Of a stretch of DNA of 64,000 nt, positions 44,636-54,036 are shown piece by piece (position 1 is the first letter of the stretch; each line of letters begins with the position of its first letter). This DNA comes from SABI01 sp963678555 (GTDB taxonomy: Bacteria > Spirochaetota > Spirochaetia > Sphaerochaetales > Sphaerochaetaceae). Under the pieces are notes generated by a model. It saw only the letters and a list, made by a program, of their open reading frames with translations. It had not been told where the DNA came from and ran no database searches. The position numbers and the translations under genes are program-made. The stretch is taken from the NCBI GenBank assembly GCA_963678555.2, contig CAXXJA010000002.1, positions 1,240,001-1,304,000 of the forward strand. Direction: 5' to 3'.

Positions 44636-46684
44636 TTAGATGCCGGGCGGGCTGGCTGGCTGCGGAGGCTCAGGATCAATTGGGCGAAGGGCTTTTTCAA
44701 AAGAGGGGTCATAGAATATGTAGCGCCCCTTACCGGCACGTTTTGCTCGATACATGGCCAGGTCAGCTTTGTGCAGCAAGGATTCAGCGTCGTCTTCATG
44801 CGGTACACTCATCGCTACCCCAATACTGCCGCCAACCTTTATGGCTGTGTCGTTAAACACGATAGGTTTCATTAGCGAGGCTAGCAGTCGATCGAGAACC
44901 GATGATAACTTGTCAATCGAGTCAACCTCCCGGATCAAAATGGTGAATTCATCTCCGCCCAGGCGCGCAGCGATATCGATAGGCCTTAAACATTCCTTCA
45001 TCCTCTTGGCGAAAGTCTTGAGGATTTCATCCCCGGCGGCATGGCCGAAGGTATCGTTAATCCGCTTAAAATTATCCAGGTCAAAAAATATGATCGCTGT
45101 TTGGGTGCTTTGCTCACCTGCGTATTTGAGAGCGAGATGAAGGTGGTCGAGAAAGCTTGCCCGGTTAGCCAGCCCGGTCAGCGGATCGAGGCAAGCCAGC
45201 TGGGTCAGTTTATTTTCAGAAATCTTGTGTTCGGTGACATCATGAAATGTTGCCACAATTCCTTTGACTGAAAAATCGTGCAACAGATTTGTCAGGATGA
45301 CGTCAAAGTATCTCCAGTTGTCGGCCTCTGCGTATCGCATCCGAACGATAGCGCTGATATTCTGCCCAGGACTCCTCGATGTTTTTTCAAACACCTTCGT
45401 CAACATCTCTAGGTCATCCGGGTGAACCCGGTCAAATAAAGTTGTCCCAACAAGCTCCTCTCCCGTTTGACCCCATAACGATTTTGCCGCTGTATCGCCG
45501 ACATATTTTATGGTTCTGTCAACATTCAACACGGCAATGACGGCTGAGATATTTCTTAGCAGCGCCTTGAACTGTTCTCTGCTTTCACGCAAAGAGGCTT
45601 CAACTGATAAACGCTCTTGCAGCTCTTCACGAAGGGCCTCGTAGAGATCGGCCTTCTCCAGCGCAGCTGCGATTTGGGCCGAATACAACGTCGCAATTTG
45701 TTTTGTTCCTGAGGTGAAATGGACGGCATTGCTTCTGAAGGCGCAGAGAAGATTGTGCAGTTGTCCATCTCGGAACAATGGTGCGGTCAGGACCTCACGA
45801 TAGGGAAACTCCGGTAGACCAGGGGGAAAGGGAATGCAGTCGCTGTTGATCGTCGTGGAGTTCGCTTCACCAGTTAAGATTGTTTGATCTCTGCTTAGAA
45901 ATTGTGCCAAAAAACCCCATTCCGGTTGACTCTTGTTGGCTTCTTGCGGGAGGTTTGAGCAGAGAATAGGGTCGCTTCCTCGACAGTTGAACAAAACGGC
46001 GCCTTCGGCTTTGACCATGTCGGAGAATGTCCGCACCGCTTCTTCACTAATCGTATTTTTGTCAAGATGCCGACCGATTTTTTGGTTTCCTCGAATGATG
46101 TATTCGAGTTGGCTTTCATTTTGAACTCTTTCTAACGTCCGGGCAATGCGAGAGCCCAAGGCGGAAAGAAGATCCATTTCCTGGGGGGTAAAAGAGATTG
46201 AGGAACAACGAGCCAGGATCAAGGCCCCGCGTAATTCCCGACTTCCTCTCATCGGTATCCAAATAGCATTTTTGACTCCAAGCATCTGGGCGATTTCACT
46301 GAAAAGCGGGTTGGTGTGAATCGTTTCCTGAGCAATGACCGTTGCCGTGAGATATGTCTCGAAGAAAGATGCAATATGCCCGCGTGGGGCGGTCTCGAAC
46401 TGATAGTCTTCAGGCAGGCCGATGGCTGCAACCGGGAACCAGTTTCCGCTGCCCCCTGGATCGAAAAGGACTACGATTTCAGCGGAAAAAAGTTCAGAAA
46501 CCGTATTGATGATTTCTTCAAGCAGAGTCTCAAGGGGGGCCGGGTCATTCAGGATCGTCAGAATTCGATTGACTCGGCTTGCATCGCGAACCGCGGCCTG
46601 CGCTGCACGAAATGCTTCATCGCGTTCTCGTTTCAGCTTTTCAATCTCGGCAACGCTATCGGAATGGGCCTTTTCCGGATTCAT
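44636..46684 (-). CDS. soluble diguanylate cyclase: GAF-GAF-PAS-GGDEF
   Basis: A 682-aa cytosolic protein without membrane helices. An N-terminal coiled coil (about 5-45) leads to a GAF domain (about 50-190), a second GAF-like region (about 210-350), a PAS domain (about 370-495, NISAVIAVLNVDRTIKYVG) and a GGDEF domain with intact RLGGDEFTIL near residue 600. RPID five residues earlier fits an I-site. It should make c-di-GMP in response to an intracellular signal. The FIST gene lies 7 bp upstream on the same strand, so the FIST protein may feed its signal into this cyclase. Confidence 0.93.
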   Translation of the reverse strand: MNPEKAHSDSVAEIEKLKRERDEAFRAAQAAVRDASRVNRILTILNDPAPLETLLEEIINTVSELFSAEIVVLFDPGGSGNWFPVAAIGLPEDYQFETAPRGHIASFFETYLTATVIAQETIHTNPLFSEIAQMLGVKNAIWIPMRGSRELRGALILARCSSISFTPQEMDLLSALGSRIARTLERVQNESQLEYIIRGNQKIGRHLDKNTISEEAVRTFSDMVKAEGAVLFNCRGSDPILCSNLPQEANKSQPEWGFLAQFLSRDQTILTGEANSTTINSDCIPFPPGLPEFPYREVLTAPLFRDGQLHNLLCAFRSNAVHFTSGTKQIATLYSAQIAAALEKADLYEALREELQERLSVEASLRESREQFKALLRNISAVIAVLNVDRTIKYVGDTAAKSLWGQTGEELVGTTLFDRVHPDDLEMLTKVFEKTSRSPGQNISAIVRMRYAEADNWRYFDVILTNLLHDFSVKGIVATFHDVTEHKISENKLTQLACLDPLTGLANRASFLDHLHLALKYAGEQSTQTAIIFFDLDNFKRINDTFGHAAGDEILKTFAKRMKECLRPIDIAARLGGDEFTILIREVDSIDKLSSVLDRLLASLMKPIVFNDTAIKVGGSIGVAMSVPHEDDAESLLHKADLAMYRAKRAGKGRYIFYDPSFEKALRPIDPEPPQPASPPGI

Positions 46685-46691
46685 CTGGCCT

Positions 46692-47854
46692 CTACAAGGC
46701 TATCGCCGTCAAGGTTGCGTTGTGGGTGCCTAGAGTTCCTGATGTGCGAGCGAATTCACCGCAACAATAAACTCCGAAAACGGTGGCGTCACCGGCGTTG
46801 GCCTGGAGACGTGCCGCCTCTTCCGGGGTTTTTTCCTTGAATAATCGGATCCGCATAGCGCAGCTGAATGCGATGATGACAGCCGCCTCCGGATTGCTGG
46901 CGATGGCATCACGACCGACCTTTTCTGCGACCGCTAAAAGGGCCTCTTCAGAGCTTTCCATGACCTGTACCGCGCTACCGTCAGGCGGAACACAGCCCTG
47001 GATAAGGAGCGATCCGTTCGATTTTTTGGTGCGTGCGACACGGATGATTGTCGATCCATCCATCTGTAACAGGCCCAGAGGATGATACATTGATGTATCC
47101 CAAAAGTTATCTGCAGTCAGCTCTTCCGAATCAACACCGAGCTGTTCTTCATAAGCCTCTGCTGCGGGGCGTCCTCCCAATTCCATGATTTCGGTCCCTT
47201 CGGCTCGGGTGACGAGAAAGGGGACGCCGACGGGTTCCCACCCATGCTGTGTGATGACTTGCAGCGGTTTTTCAGAAGCGATCCAAATGGCAACAGCTCC
47301 TTGTTCCACAACTTTGTCGTTGTGAAAGACAAATGTTGCTTTGAATTGCAATTCATCGCTGGCCGCTCCGCCCACGATCGTGGTGGTCGGACCTGTGACT
47401 TTGTAGACTCCCTGGAAGAGAAGTTGCAGGTTTCCAGCAAGACAATCAGCCAGCAGAATCATGGCTGAAAAAGGGGAGGGACCAGCTTCTTTTTTGCTTT
47501 TTCGCGCGATTTCCTGACCCGCCTGATCAAGATTTCCATGGATATGGGATGCCGAGGCGATCCCGAAACGGTAAGGCCCTGCGGTCATTGCCAGCACAGT
47601 GACCCCTGCGCCAAACCCCATATAGCTTGCACCGAACATTTCTCCAGCGCTTGTGGCCCCAGCCAAAGGAGTTGTTCCGGTGACAGAGCGAATACCGGAG
47701 ATAAGCGAAGCAAGATTATATTGCGGCGTGGTAAAGATAAGAATAACGGCTGGGCTTTCTCCGTAAGCGCAGCGATGGCGGTTTCTGCTGCCTGCTTTCC
47801 AGCGTCATAAGCGTCTCGGAGAACGCTGGCTCCTGTTCCTGCTCGTACTTTCAT
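46692..47854 (-). CDS. FIST-domain sensory protein (single-base frameshift)
   Basis: The region encodes a complete 387-residue FIST N plus FIST C protein if one base is restored near 47750. Part one starts MKVRAGTGASVLRDAYDAG and runs to ALTEKAQ; part two resumes AVILIFTTPQYNLASLISG and continues to the stop. Conserved features include GATSAGEMFGA, GGAASDELQFKATFVF, and the C-terminal FGVYCCGEFARTSG. FIST domains are predicted to sense small ligands such as amino acids and usually neighbour signalling genes; here a diguanylate cyclase follows within 7 bp. The lesion may be a sequencing error. Confidence 0.82.
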
Positions 47855-48510
47855 AACCCCTCCTTATCCCTTCGGTTCCGGAAAAAACTCTTTCCTTACC
47901 GATTGAGCGGTGTTGAATTAGACGACCATAGGTTGCATTGCTTTTTCCCGACCGAACGCTAGCAGGTCCCAAGATGGGCTATTTCAGGAAGCAGATGGAG
48001 TGCTCCACTTGGGCACTGAGGATTTTTTAATAATTATAGTTAGATTACATTAACTGTCATGCGTAAAGCAAGTCATTTGGGTTGTTCTGATGGTTTTTAA
48101 TCTCTCCGTGGCAACTGGAGAAATCCCTTTTTGACTTTAAGCCATGCGGAGGATTTTTCCTCATTCTTATCCCTTGCGGTGCACTCTTGCAGATTATTCT
48201 GTCGTCTTCCTTGGTCGTAATTGAAACAACTGGGGAAATAACAAAAACTGTTAATTTTCCAGAGTTTTAGGGAGATGCTGCGGTGCTTCCGAAGCGCTCA
48301 TCTAGCGGGGTATAGAGCAGCATATTGGGCATATTGGCGAGTTGTCATCGAGATAATGGAATCGCCGGGAAGATTGATCATTTTTGGTTTTCCTCAAAAA
48401 TACAGTTTTATGATAATACTATTGTTGCTTTTTTTTGGGTGGATTGCTGAGGGAGTACCAAAAATTTTAAGAAATTGCTCTTCAAAGCTCTGTTTATTGT
48501 CTGGACAATC
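47855..48510. other. intergenic region, no gene recognised
   Basis: About 650 bp, A/T-rich, upstream of the FIST gene. A hydrophobic 116-codon frame starting at 48275 runs into the repeats and is not supported. Confidence 0.4.
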
Positions 48511-48594
48511 CCGAATGGCGCTCGTTTATGAGTCGCTGGCAGCAAAACCGGGACTGTTCCAGGTCTTTGCGGTGTTAACCGCGACAGTTTCATG
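48511..48594 (-). repeat. GGGACAGTCCC-family repeat, inverted and shortened
   Basis: Reverse complement of the 38908-39008 unit (CCATGAAACTG...GCGCCATTCGGG), lacking the central GTGCGGGGACAG part. Confidence 0.65.
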
Positions 48595-48606
48595 GCTCGC
48601 AAACTC

Positions 48607-48680
48607 TTGGGACAGCCCCCGATGACCCTGGGGACAGTCCCGAGTTTACTGCAAAGTTGCTTAAACTAGCGCCCTTTGGG
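48607..48680 (+). repeat. GGGACAGTCCC-family repeat, partial
   Basis: TTGGGACAGCCCCCG, then CTGGGGACAGTCCCGAG, then CTTAAACTAGCGCC. It ends 37 bp before the MFS gene start and so forms part of its leader. Confidence 0.65.
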
Positions 48681-48716
48681 ACAACCCCCTTCTTCTCACA
48701 TAGAAAGACAGAATCC

Positions 48717-49892
48717 GTGGCCCCTCAAACTTTTAAAAAGAATGAAGTTTTCGTCCTCTCTATAGCCCATCTTGCCCATGATACCTTTTCAGCAATTCTG
48801 GCACCGCTCTTGCCACTTTTGATTGCGAAGCTCGGCATGTCCCTTTCGGTGACGGCTTTTCTCGATATTACCCGGCGCATTCCGGCACTCTTCAATCCGT
48901 TTTTGGGTGTTCTGGTCGAGCGTACCGGCAGCAAGTACATTGTCATTCTCACCCCGGCGATCACGGCGATCAGTATGGGATTCGTCGGCCTTGCCAACTC
49001 GACAGTCATCTTGTTTATCCTGCTGTTTGTCGCCGGGGTCTCGGCGGCGTTGTTTCATGTCCCTTCCCCGGTGATGGTCAAAAATGTGGCTGGCAATCGA
49101 GTCGGTACCGGAATGAGTTTTTTCATGGTCGGTGGGGAACTGGCGAGAACCCTCGGCCCGATGCTGGTGATTGCCGCAGTCTCCGCCTGGGGGCTGGAAG
49201 GGATTTATCGACTGATCCCCCTGGGGCTGTTGGCTTCTCTGGTCCTGTATTTCAAGCTGCGCAATTATCAGGCTCCGCAGCACCTGAGTAAACCCAAAGA
49301 AAAAGGGGATACCCGCAAGATTCTGAAAAAACACCGGCTTTTTTTCACTGCCCTTGCGGGTTTTATCCTGTTTCAAGCGGTGGCAAAAAGCGCCTTGACC
49401 CTGTATTTGCCGGTTTACCTGACCGGGCAGGGCAGCTCTTTGTGGTATGCCGGTATTTCCTTATCGGTATTGCAGTTTTTCGGCGTGGTCGGAACATTCT
49501 GTGCCGGGAATCTCTCCGATCGCATCGGTCGGCGCAAAACCCTGTTGCTCTCCAGCGTCGCAACGGTCCTCTTCATGGGACTGTTTGTCTGGAGCAATAA
49601 TATTATTCCCCTGGCTGTGCTGGGGCTGTTCCTGCTTGCTTCGGGACCGGTCCTGTTGGCCAAGACCCAGGACACAGCGACGAATATGCCGACTTTTATG
49701 AACAGCATGTACATGTTCATTAATTTCGGGGTCAGCTCGGTGGCGGTTTTTGCTGTCGGTCTGCTCGGGGACAAGCTCGGGCTGCAGACGACTTATATCA
49801 TCGCAGCGTTCTTCTGCCTTGGGACTATCCCGCTGGCCTGGCTGGTGACCCTGGAACAGGGCCAGGAGACCACCCCGGAGTTTCCTGGCTGA
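48717..49892 (+). CDS. MFS exporter, fosmidomycin-resistance (Fsr)-like
   Basis: A 391-aa 12-helix transporter. The likely start is the GTG at 48717 (APQTFKKNEVF follows), because the 20 codons upstream are encoded by a mobile repeat; the ribosome site is weak. The N-terminal VLSIAHLAHDTFSAILAPLL and LLIAKLGMSLS match the Fsr group, and the motif A-like loop is GNLSDRIGRRKT in the second half. A role in drug or metabolite efflux is inferred from family only. The gene stands alone on the plus strand. Confidence 0.82.
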   Translation: MAPQTFKKNEVFVLSIAHLAHDTFSAILAPLLPLLIAKLGMSLSVTAFLDITRRIPALFNPFLGVLVERTGSKYIVILTPAITAISMGFVGLANSTVILFILLFVAGVSAALFHVPSPVMVKNVAGNRVGTGMSFFMVGGELARTLGPMLVIAAVSAWGLEGIYRLIPLGLLASLVLYFKLRNYQAPQHLSKPKEKGDTRKILKKHRLFFTALAGFILFQAVAKSALTLYLPVYLTGQGSSLWYAGISLSVLQFFGVVGTFCAGNLSDRIGRRKTLLLSSVATVLFMGLFVWSNNIIPLAVLGLFLLASGPVLLAKTQDTATNMPTFMNSMYMFINFGVSSVAVFAVGLLGDKLGLQTTYIIAAFFCLGTIPLAWLVTLEQGQETTPEFPG

Positions 49893-49964
49893 AAACTCCC
49901 CATATTGCTGTCGGGGCGGTACCGTTTAGGCCATGACCTGGACATTGCCTTGCGAAGCTCTGTT

Positions 49965-50981
49965 TCAGGCAAACTGCTTTGTTAACCATTGCTGGGTGGT
50001 CGCAAGCTGAGCCTGGTACTGTGGGTAGCTCTGGCAAAGTTTCTCTATACAAGTTGACACGCTTGCGGGCTGGTATTGCAGGCCATGCAGTGCTTCCGCA
50101 AAACGTTCCATCGGCAAGGGATCGAGCATGTCGGTGTAAATGGTGGCCTGCTTGATTGTGCCCCGTTCCACGTTGAGCAACACTTCGATACCGCCCCAGT
50201 CAAAACGCTCGTCCAGAGAATGCGTGAACGGCGGAGTGCTGCCGAAATTCCATTCCCAACTGCATTGGCGGGCAAACTTTTCCTTGAAGTCCGGCAAATC
50301 CGCGAAATGTTCCGGGGTGATGAATTCGGTTGTGACCGCGACCTGATAGTAATCCTGATAGGCCTGGCTGATTGCTGCGCTCACTGTTTGATGGCTAAGA
50401 TCAGGAACCAGCGTGTTCAGATTGACAACGCGCGATCTGATTGAGGCAATTCCCTTGGCTTGCAGCTTCTTCGGGTCGGGATTGAGATAATTGGCCAAGC
50501 GATTCAGGTCGGCATTCAGCAGCAGGGTGCCGTGGTGGAACCCTCGATCAGGAGTTTCCCGATAGGCCGAGCCGGAAAACTTACGCAGGCCGGTGGCATC
50601 TTCGATCACCAAATCATTACGGCCGTTGGCCTGTCCCACAATACCCAGTTTTTCCAAAGCGTTCAGAACGATCCGGGTCGATACGCTTTTATCGTATTCG
50701 GGCTTGCCGGCCATAAAGGTAAAGCAACTGTTGCCTAAATCATGAAAGACTGCCCCACCGCCGGTCTGGCGGCGGGCGAGTTTCACCCCGTCCTGCCGCA
50801 TGCGTTCGGTATTGCACTCCCGCCAGGGGTTCTGCGCTCGGCCGATCACCACGGTGTCGGCGTTTTGCCACAAGAACAGGACGCGCTGGTCGGCAGGCAT
50901 GGAGCGGAAAATAATATCTTCAACGGTCAGGTTGAACCAGGGATCGGTCGAATCGGAAATAAGGATGCGGGTCTTGTTCAT
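49965..50981 (-). CDS. lplA: lipoate-protein ligase A
   Basis: A 338-aa protein of the full two-domain LplA length. The catalytic domain shows LWQNADTVVIGRAQNPWREC, the lipoyl-AMP-binding RRQTGGGAVFHDLGNSCFTF near residue 75, and the conserved KFSGSAYRE with the reactive Lys near residue 135. The C-terminal accessory domain (about 250-338) contains FDWGGIEVLLNVERG. It activates lipoate with ATP and attaches it to 2-oxoacid dehydrogenases or the glycine cleavage H protein. It is convergent with the MFS exporter. Confidence 0.95.
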   Translation of the reverse strand: MNKTRILISDSTDPWFNLTVEDIIFRSMPADQRVLFLWQNADTVVIGRAQNPWRECNTERMRQDGVKLARRQTGGGAVFHDLGNSCFTFMAGKPEYDKSVSTRIVLNALEKLGIVGQANGRNDLVIEDATGLRKFSGSAYRETPDRGFHHGTLLLNADLNRLANYLNPDPKKLQAKGIASIRSRVVNLNTLVPDLSHQTVSAAISQAYQDYYQVAVTTEFITPEHFADLPDFKEKFARQCSWEWNFGSTPPFTHSLDERFDWGGIEVLLNVERGTIKQATIYTDMLDPLPMERFAEALHGLQYQPASVSTCIEKLCQSYPQYQAQLATTQQWLTKQFA

Positions 50982-51104
50982 TGTTTACTCGCTGTATCGT
51001 AGGAATGATGATGTTGTTTTGAGCATCATAGCCGTAATCGGTTTGGCAGGTAAACGGGGAAGGGAATTTTGCTCAGATGGCGAGCCTGGGCCGGGGCGCT
51101 GTAT

Positions 51105-51671
51105 TTACCTGGTGTCTCGGTTCAGCTCTTGAATCCTTTTTTCCAGATCATTCTGATTTTGTTTAAGCAGGGTCAGTTCGGCCCGGATCCCCTTGATCTT
51201 ATCTCTGGCCAAAAAGTTTTTATTACGCAGCTCCATTTGCAGAGCTTTGATTTCCGTCAGAATTCTCTGTTCCTGGAGTTTTCCATAGGATGTATTTCTG
51301 TTGTACCTGTTCAATTGCCTGTTCAGCACGTCGACTTTTTGCTCATAGTCCTGTTGCATCGCGGTCATCGATGCAGTGGTTTGCTTGATCTCATTTTCTT
51401 TCCTGGAGATTTCACTATCGAGGATTTCAGCATTGAATCTGAGTCTTATCAAATCGCGTTTTTCCTGAGCAGCGTTCGGCCCAGCATCCGTTTCGGTTTG
51501 AGGGATCGGTTTTTCAGCAAATTCAATGACCGACATCTCGTCGCTGTTTGTGCTGCAGGGTCGATCAGAGTAAAGAGTTTTACCGTTGACCGTGCAGGAG
51601 TAGATCGCAGGTTCGGATGCGCCCGCCATGATTAAAAGAAGAAAGGTTGTCGCTACCGCTGTTTTCAGCAT
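51105..51671 (-). CDS. DUF4124-type periplasmic protein with coiled coil
   Basis: A 188-aa protein with a signal peptide (MLKTAVATTFLLLIMAGASEP). A short DUF4124-like beta module follows with the paired Cys in IYSCTVNGKTLYSDRPCS. From about residue 75 to the end it is a long coiled coil (LDSEISRKENEIKQ; ALQMELRNKNFLARDKIKG). Many such proteins occur in beta-, gamma- and deltaproteobacteria without known function. It lies alone upstream of lplA on the same strand. Confidence 0.8.
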   Translation of the reverse strand: MLKTAVATTFLLLIMAGASEPAIYSCTVNGKTLYSDRPCSTNSDEMSVIEFAEKPIPQTETDAGPNAAQEKRDLIRLRFNAEILDSEISRKENEIKQTTASMTAMQQDYEQKVDVLNRQLNRYNRNTSYGKLQEQRILTEIKALQMELRNKNFLARDKIKGIRAELTLLKQNQNDLEKRIQELNRDTR

Positions 51672-51798
51672 GATACTTTCATTCGCTATTGAGTAGGTGG
51701 CAAGCCTGTTGATGGCCCATGGGAGAAGCTTTTTTGCCATCATATGCTGTTGTTTCGGCACAAATCAAATGATCATCACCCGGTCCTTTGGGGGCGCT

Positions 51799-51935
51799 GG
51801 TTTTCATTCGGAAACGGCCCTTTTCCGCTGTGGCGGTGTCAATCTGCGGGTTTTCTTGTGCGGCGTAAAGTACTACGCCTCCGCGCAACCCCTTGATTTC
51901 CTTGCTACAACGGAAAACTGCTGAAAACTTAGCCG
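51799..51935 (+). repeat. MITE-like element, partial copy
   Basis: GGTTTTCATTCGGAAACGG through TGCGGCG...CGCCTCCGCGCAA to TGAAAACTTAG, matching 12272-12450. The right-hand terminal repeat is missing. Confidence 0.65.
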
Positions 51936-51956
51936 TTGCCCTTCGGAGTTTCCGAG

Positions 51957-52057
51957 CCATGAAACTGTAGCGGTTAGCACCGCAAAGACCTGGGACAACC
52001 CCCGTGCGGGGACAGTCCCGGTTTTGCTGCCAGCGACTCTTAAACTAGCGCCATTCG
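51957..52057 (+). repeat. GGGACAGTCCC-containing repeat
   Basis: Nearly identical to 38908-39008. It directly precedes a fragment of an efflux-pump gene. Confidence 0.75.
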
Positions 52058-52070
52058 GGAGCGTTTCCGT

Positions 52071-52157
52071 TTCCCCGGTATCGGCACCATCATCCTCGGG
52101 ATCTCCCTCTACAGCGAACCTGCCAATGTCGGGCGGATGTTTTTGTATCGGTGCTGA
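52071..52157 (+). pseudogene. fragment resembling an SMR-type efflux pump C-terminal region
   Basis: Encodes GIGTIILGISLYSEPANVGR and then a stop. The GTxxLGxxLYxExA pattern matches helix 4 of EmrE-like small multidrug resistance proteins. It has no start and no ribosome site, and begins where the upstream repeat ends. The rest of the 52160-52440 stretch is A/T-rich, with nothing recognised. Confidence 0.4.
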
Positions 52158-52439
52158 TTTTTTTACTGAGTGGGGTGAAGTTTTATTTTGGGTGCCTCAG
52201 GGGAAAATAGAGAACTTATAATGTTCTGCGGTTGAGTGTAGTTTTGTAGAGAATTGTTTCAAAAAATGAGAAGAGAGCCGTAGTTTGTGAGATTTTGGGG
52301 GAATCTGCAGATTGCGGCTTTTTTTGTATGTTCGTTCTTGAGTTGATTTGTGGGAAATTTGCTATATATCACGCAGAGAAAATTTTCAGAAATTTGTCAG
52401 AACCGATTGATATTATTTGCAAAACAAGAATTTTCTTGA

Positions 52440-52492
52440 GAGGGAGGCCGTGTTATAACACGGCTAATATCGCGCCTATTACATGTTAGCTG
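52440..52492 (+). other. candidate first recombination site (attC/attI-like)
   Basis: GCCGTGTTATAACACGGC palindrome followed by CTAATATCG..CGCCTATTAC and a terminal GTTAGCT core (52485-52491), 5 bp before the first cassette ATG. The left core is not clear. Confidence 0.4.
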
Positions 52493-52496
52493 AATT

Positions 52497-53063
52497 ATGA
52501 ATATTGAAACGTTATCCGAAAAATTGTATGACGATCTAAATGGGGTTATCACGTGCGTTGACAACACTGAAGAATTAACAATCTATTTTGAATGCAACAA
52601 CTGGAATAATTATGATGAAATTATCAAATTCAAAATAACATGCCACGATGTCGTTGAAAAAGAGATTCAGCCATCGCCATCCGGAGACCTCATATTTACA
52701 TCTGAGCATCATCTTCTTTGGAAGCACAATGAGCCCTACGCCTATCTTTATTATTCTTCTGCTCCAGAAAATCGGTACGAGATACTAGGCAAGCTATGGA
52801 CTTCCCATGAAAAGATATTTGGTAATTGGAGACATCTCTCTGACTATATAAATGTCTATTATGCTGGCAATCTTATAGAATTTTGCACTGGTCGCTGTGG
52901 ACAAGTGGCTCACGGTCCCCAACCATTAATAGAAGAATATGAAAAAGCCATTTCTGGTTTAATTGAAACTAAAATTGTTCCATCGCACGTAAATAAAAAC
53001 TTATTCAAGGCACTTATTTTCGATTCAGGCTTTGTTATTTGTAAAAGTGTTACAGTTGAGTAG
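52497..53063 (+). CDS. integron-cassette protein 1, unknown
   Basis: A 188-aa soluble acidic protein without signal peptide or membrane helix. Its aromatic-rich segments (AYLYYSSAPENRYEILG; FGNWRHLSDYINVYYAGN) and two Cys (FCTGRCGQ) do not match a family I know. Base composition is far more A/T-rich than the core genes of the window. It starts 5 bp after a GTTAGCT core and ends 2 bp before an attC-like palindrome, the layout of a mobile gene cassette. Confidence 0.75.
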   Translation: MNIETLSEKLYDDLNGVITCVDNTEELTIYFECNNWNNYDEIIKFKITCHDVVEKEIQPSPSGDLIFTSEHHLLWKHNEPYAYLYYSSAPENRYEILGKLWTSHEKIFGNWRHLSDYINVYYAGNLIEFCTGRCGQVAHGPQPLIEEYEKAISGLIETKIVPSHVNKNLFKALIFDSGFVICKSVTVE

Positions 53064-53065
53064 CT

Positions 53066-53174
53066 GCAACTAACAATGGCATCAATCGGATGGAACAGAG
53101 CTAGGCGAAATCCGTAGGAGAGTTACTAAATCGAAACGCATGACCGCCACCGGTTATGCAGAATCGGTTAGGGC
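53066..53174 (+). other. attC-like site 1
   Basis: Left arm CTAACAATGGCATCAATCGG, right arm CCGGTTATGCAGAATCGG followed by GTTAGGG. The arms pair imperfectly with unpaired bases, as attC bottom strands do. Confidence 0.65.
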
Positions 53175-53185
53175 TCAAAGGCACG

Positions 53186-53827
53186 ATGAAAACAATTATT
53201 AAGCAGAAAATTAAACTAAATATCGGTGCACTCTGCTTCTTTGTCTTTTTACTGGTCATGGTTGCCTATCTTGCTGCTTTCAACAATGAACTAGTAGGCA
53301 AGCCTATTTCGGCATATTTTGACCTGATCAATGATGGTAGATCTATTTCCAAAAATGAATTCCTACAAAAAGTAGAGAATAATTTCAGAGTTACTGCTTA
53401 TCACGCAGAGGATGTTGGAGCTAGGCTCGAAAAACCCATATTGCATCTAACCCTGAAAGAGGGGCAAAAAGTCATACTCAGCCAAACACTCATGCCTCGC
53501 TTTTCCGAAGGCGCGGGGACAAAACGTGGGTCAACCTCGTATAGCCATCTGAATTATGGGCTGTTTGAAATTCCCAAAAATGGAAATTACAACATTAGAA
53601 TAGAAACTAGTAGCGACCTAAATGGCTACGATATTTTTCAAGCCAGGGTTTCTACGCACGGAAGTAATGGCATTCTTCATTTCTTACAAATAATTGCCAC
53701 TGCATTTTTGTTTTTATCAACGTATTTAAGGCAGAAGGTTTTCAAGGGAAGCTTTTTGAAAAGTGTAATTGCTTATTTACTTTTCGTCGCATTGGGAATT
53801 TTTCCCCTCGCTCTATCATTTCTATAA
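53186..53827 (+). CDS. integron-cassette protein 2, membrane protein of unknown function
   Basis: A 213-aa protein. The N-terminal helix (LCFFVFLLVMVAYLAAF, about 15-33), an extracytoplasmic domain of about 110 residues, and two C-terminal helices (ILHFLQIIATAFLFLSTYL; SVIAYLLFVALGIFPLAL) are visible. The start was placed at MKTIIKQKIKLN, 12 bp after the attC core; a longer frame begins inside the attC site. No family was recognised. A/T-rich like the other cassettes. Confidence 0.72.
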   Translation: MKTIIKQKIKLNIGALCFFVFLLVMVAYLAAFNNELVGKPISAYFDLINDGRSISKNEFLQKVENNFRVTAYHAEDVGARLEKPILHLTLKEGQKVILSQTLMPRFSEGAGTKRGSTSYSHLNYGLFEIPKNGNYNIRIETSSDLNGYDIFQARVSTHGSNGILHFLQIIATAFLFLSTYLRQKVFKGSFLKSVIAYLLFVALGIFPLALSFL

Positions 53828-53831
53828 AAAC

Positions 53832-53893
53832 GCCCTAACGAATAAGGATAGATAGCGCGAGGGACGAGCCGCGATCTTATCCTTTGGTTGGAC
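53832..53893 (+). other. attC-like site 2
   Basis: CCCTAACGAATAAGGATAG / CTTATCCTTTG + GTTGGAC (matches GTTRRRY). Nearly identical to the site at 57549-57609. Confidence 0.8.
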
Positions 53894-54002
53894 AAGCCCG
53901 GTCTATATAGAGATAAAGCAAATGTATCGGATTGGTTTTAAGGGGTGCGAAGGTTTTGATTTCCTAGGTCTTTTTCCCGGGTGAGCGAGAGCCTTTCACC
54001 TG
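53832..54002 (+). repeat. duplicated attC plus flank, copy 1
   Basis: The attC site and about 100 bp after it (AAAGCAAATGTATCGGATTG, then TTAAGGGGTGCGAAGG) recur at 57549-57712. The second copy marks the right end of the array, so this may be an old end or an internal duplication. Confidence 0.8.
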
Positions 54003-54036
54003 ATGACGAGGCTAAACAATCAGCTCACGATTGATG

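Noticed and set aside
48275..48625. 116-codon hydrophobic frame upstream of the MFS gene
   Set aside because: It runs through two repeat copies and lacks a plausible start signal.
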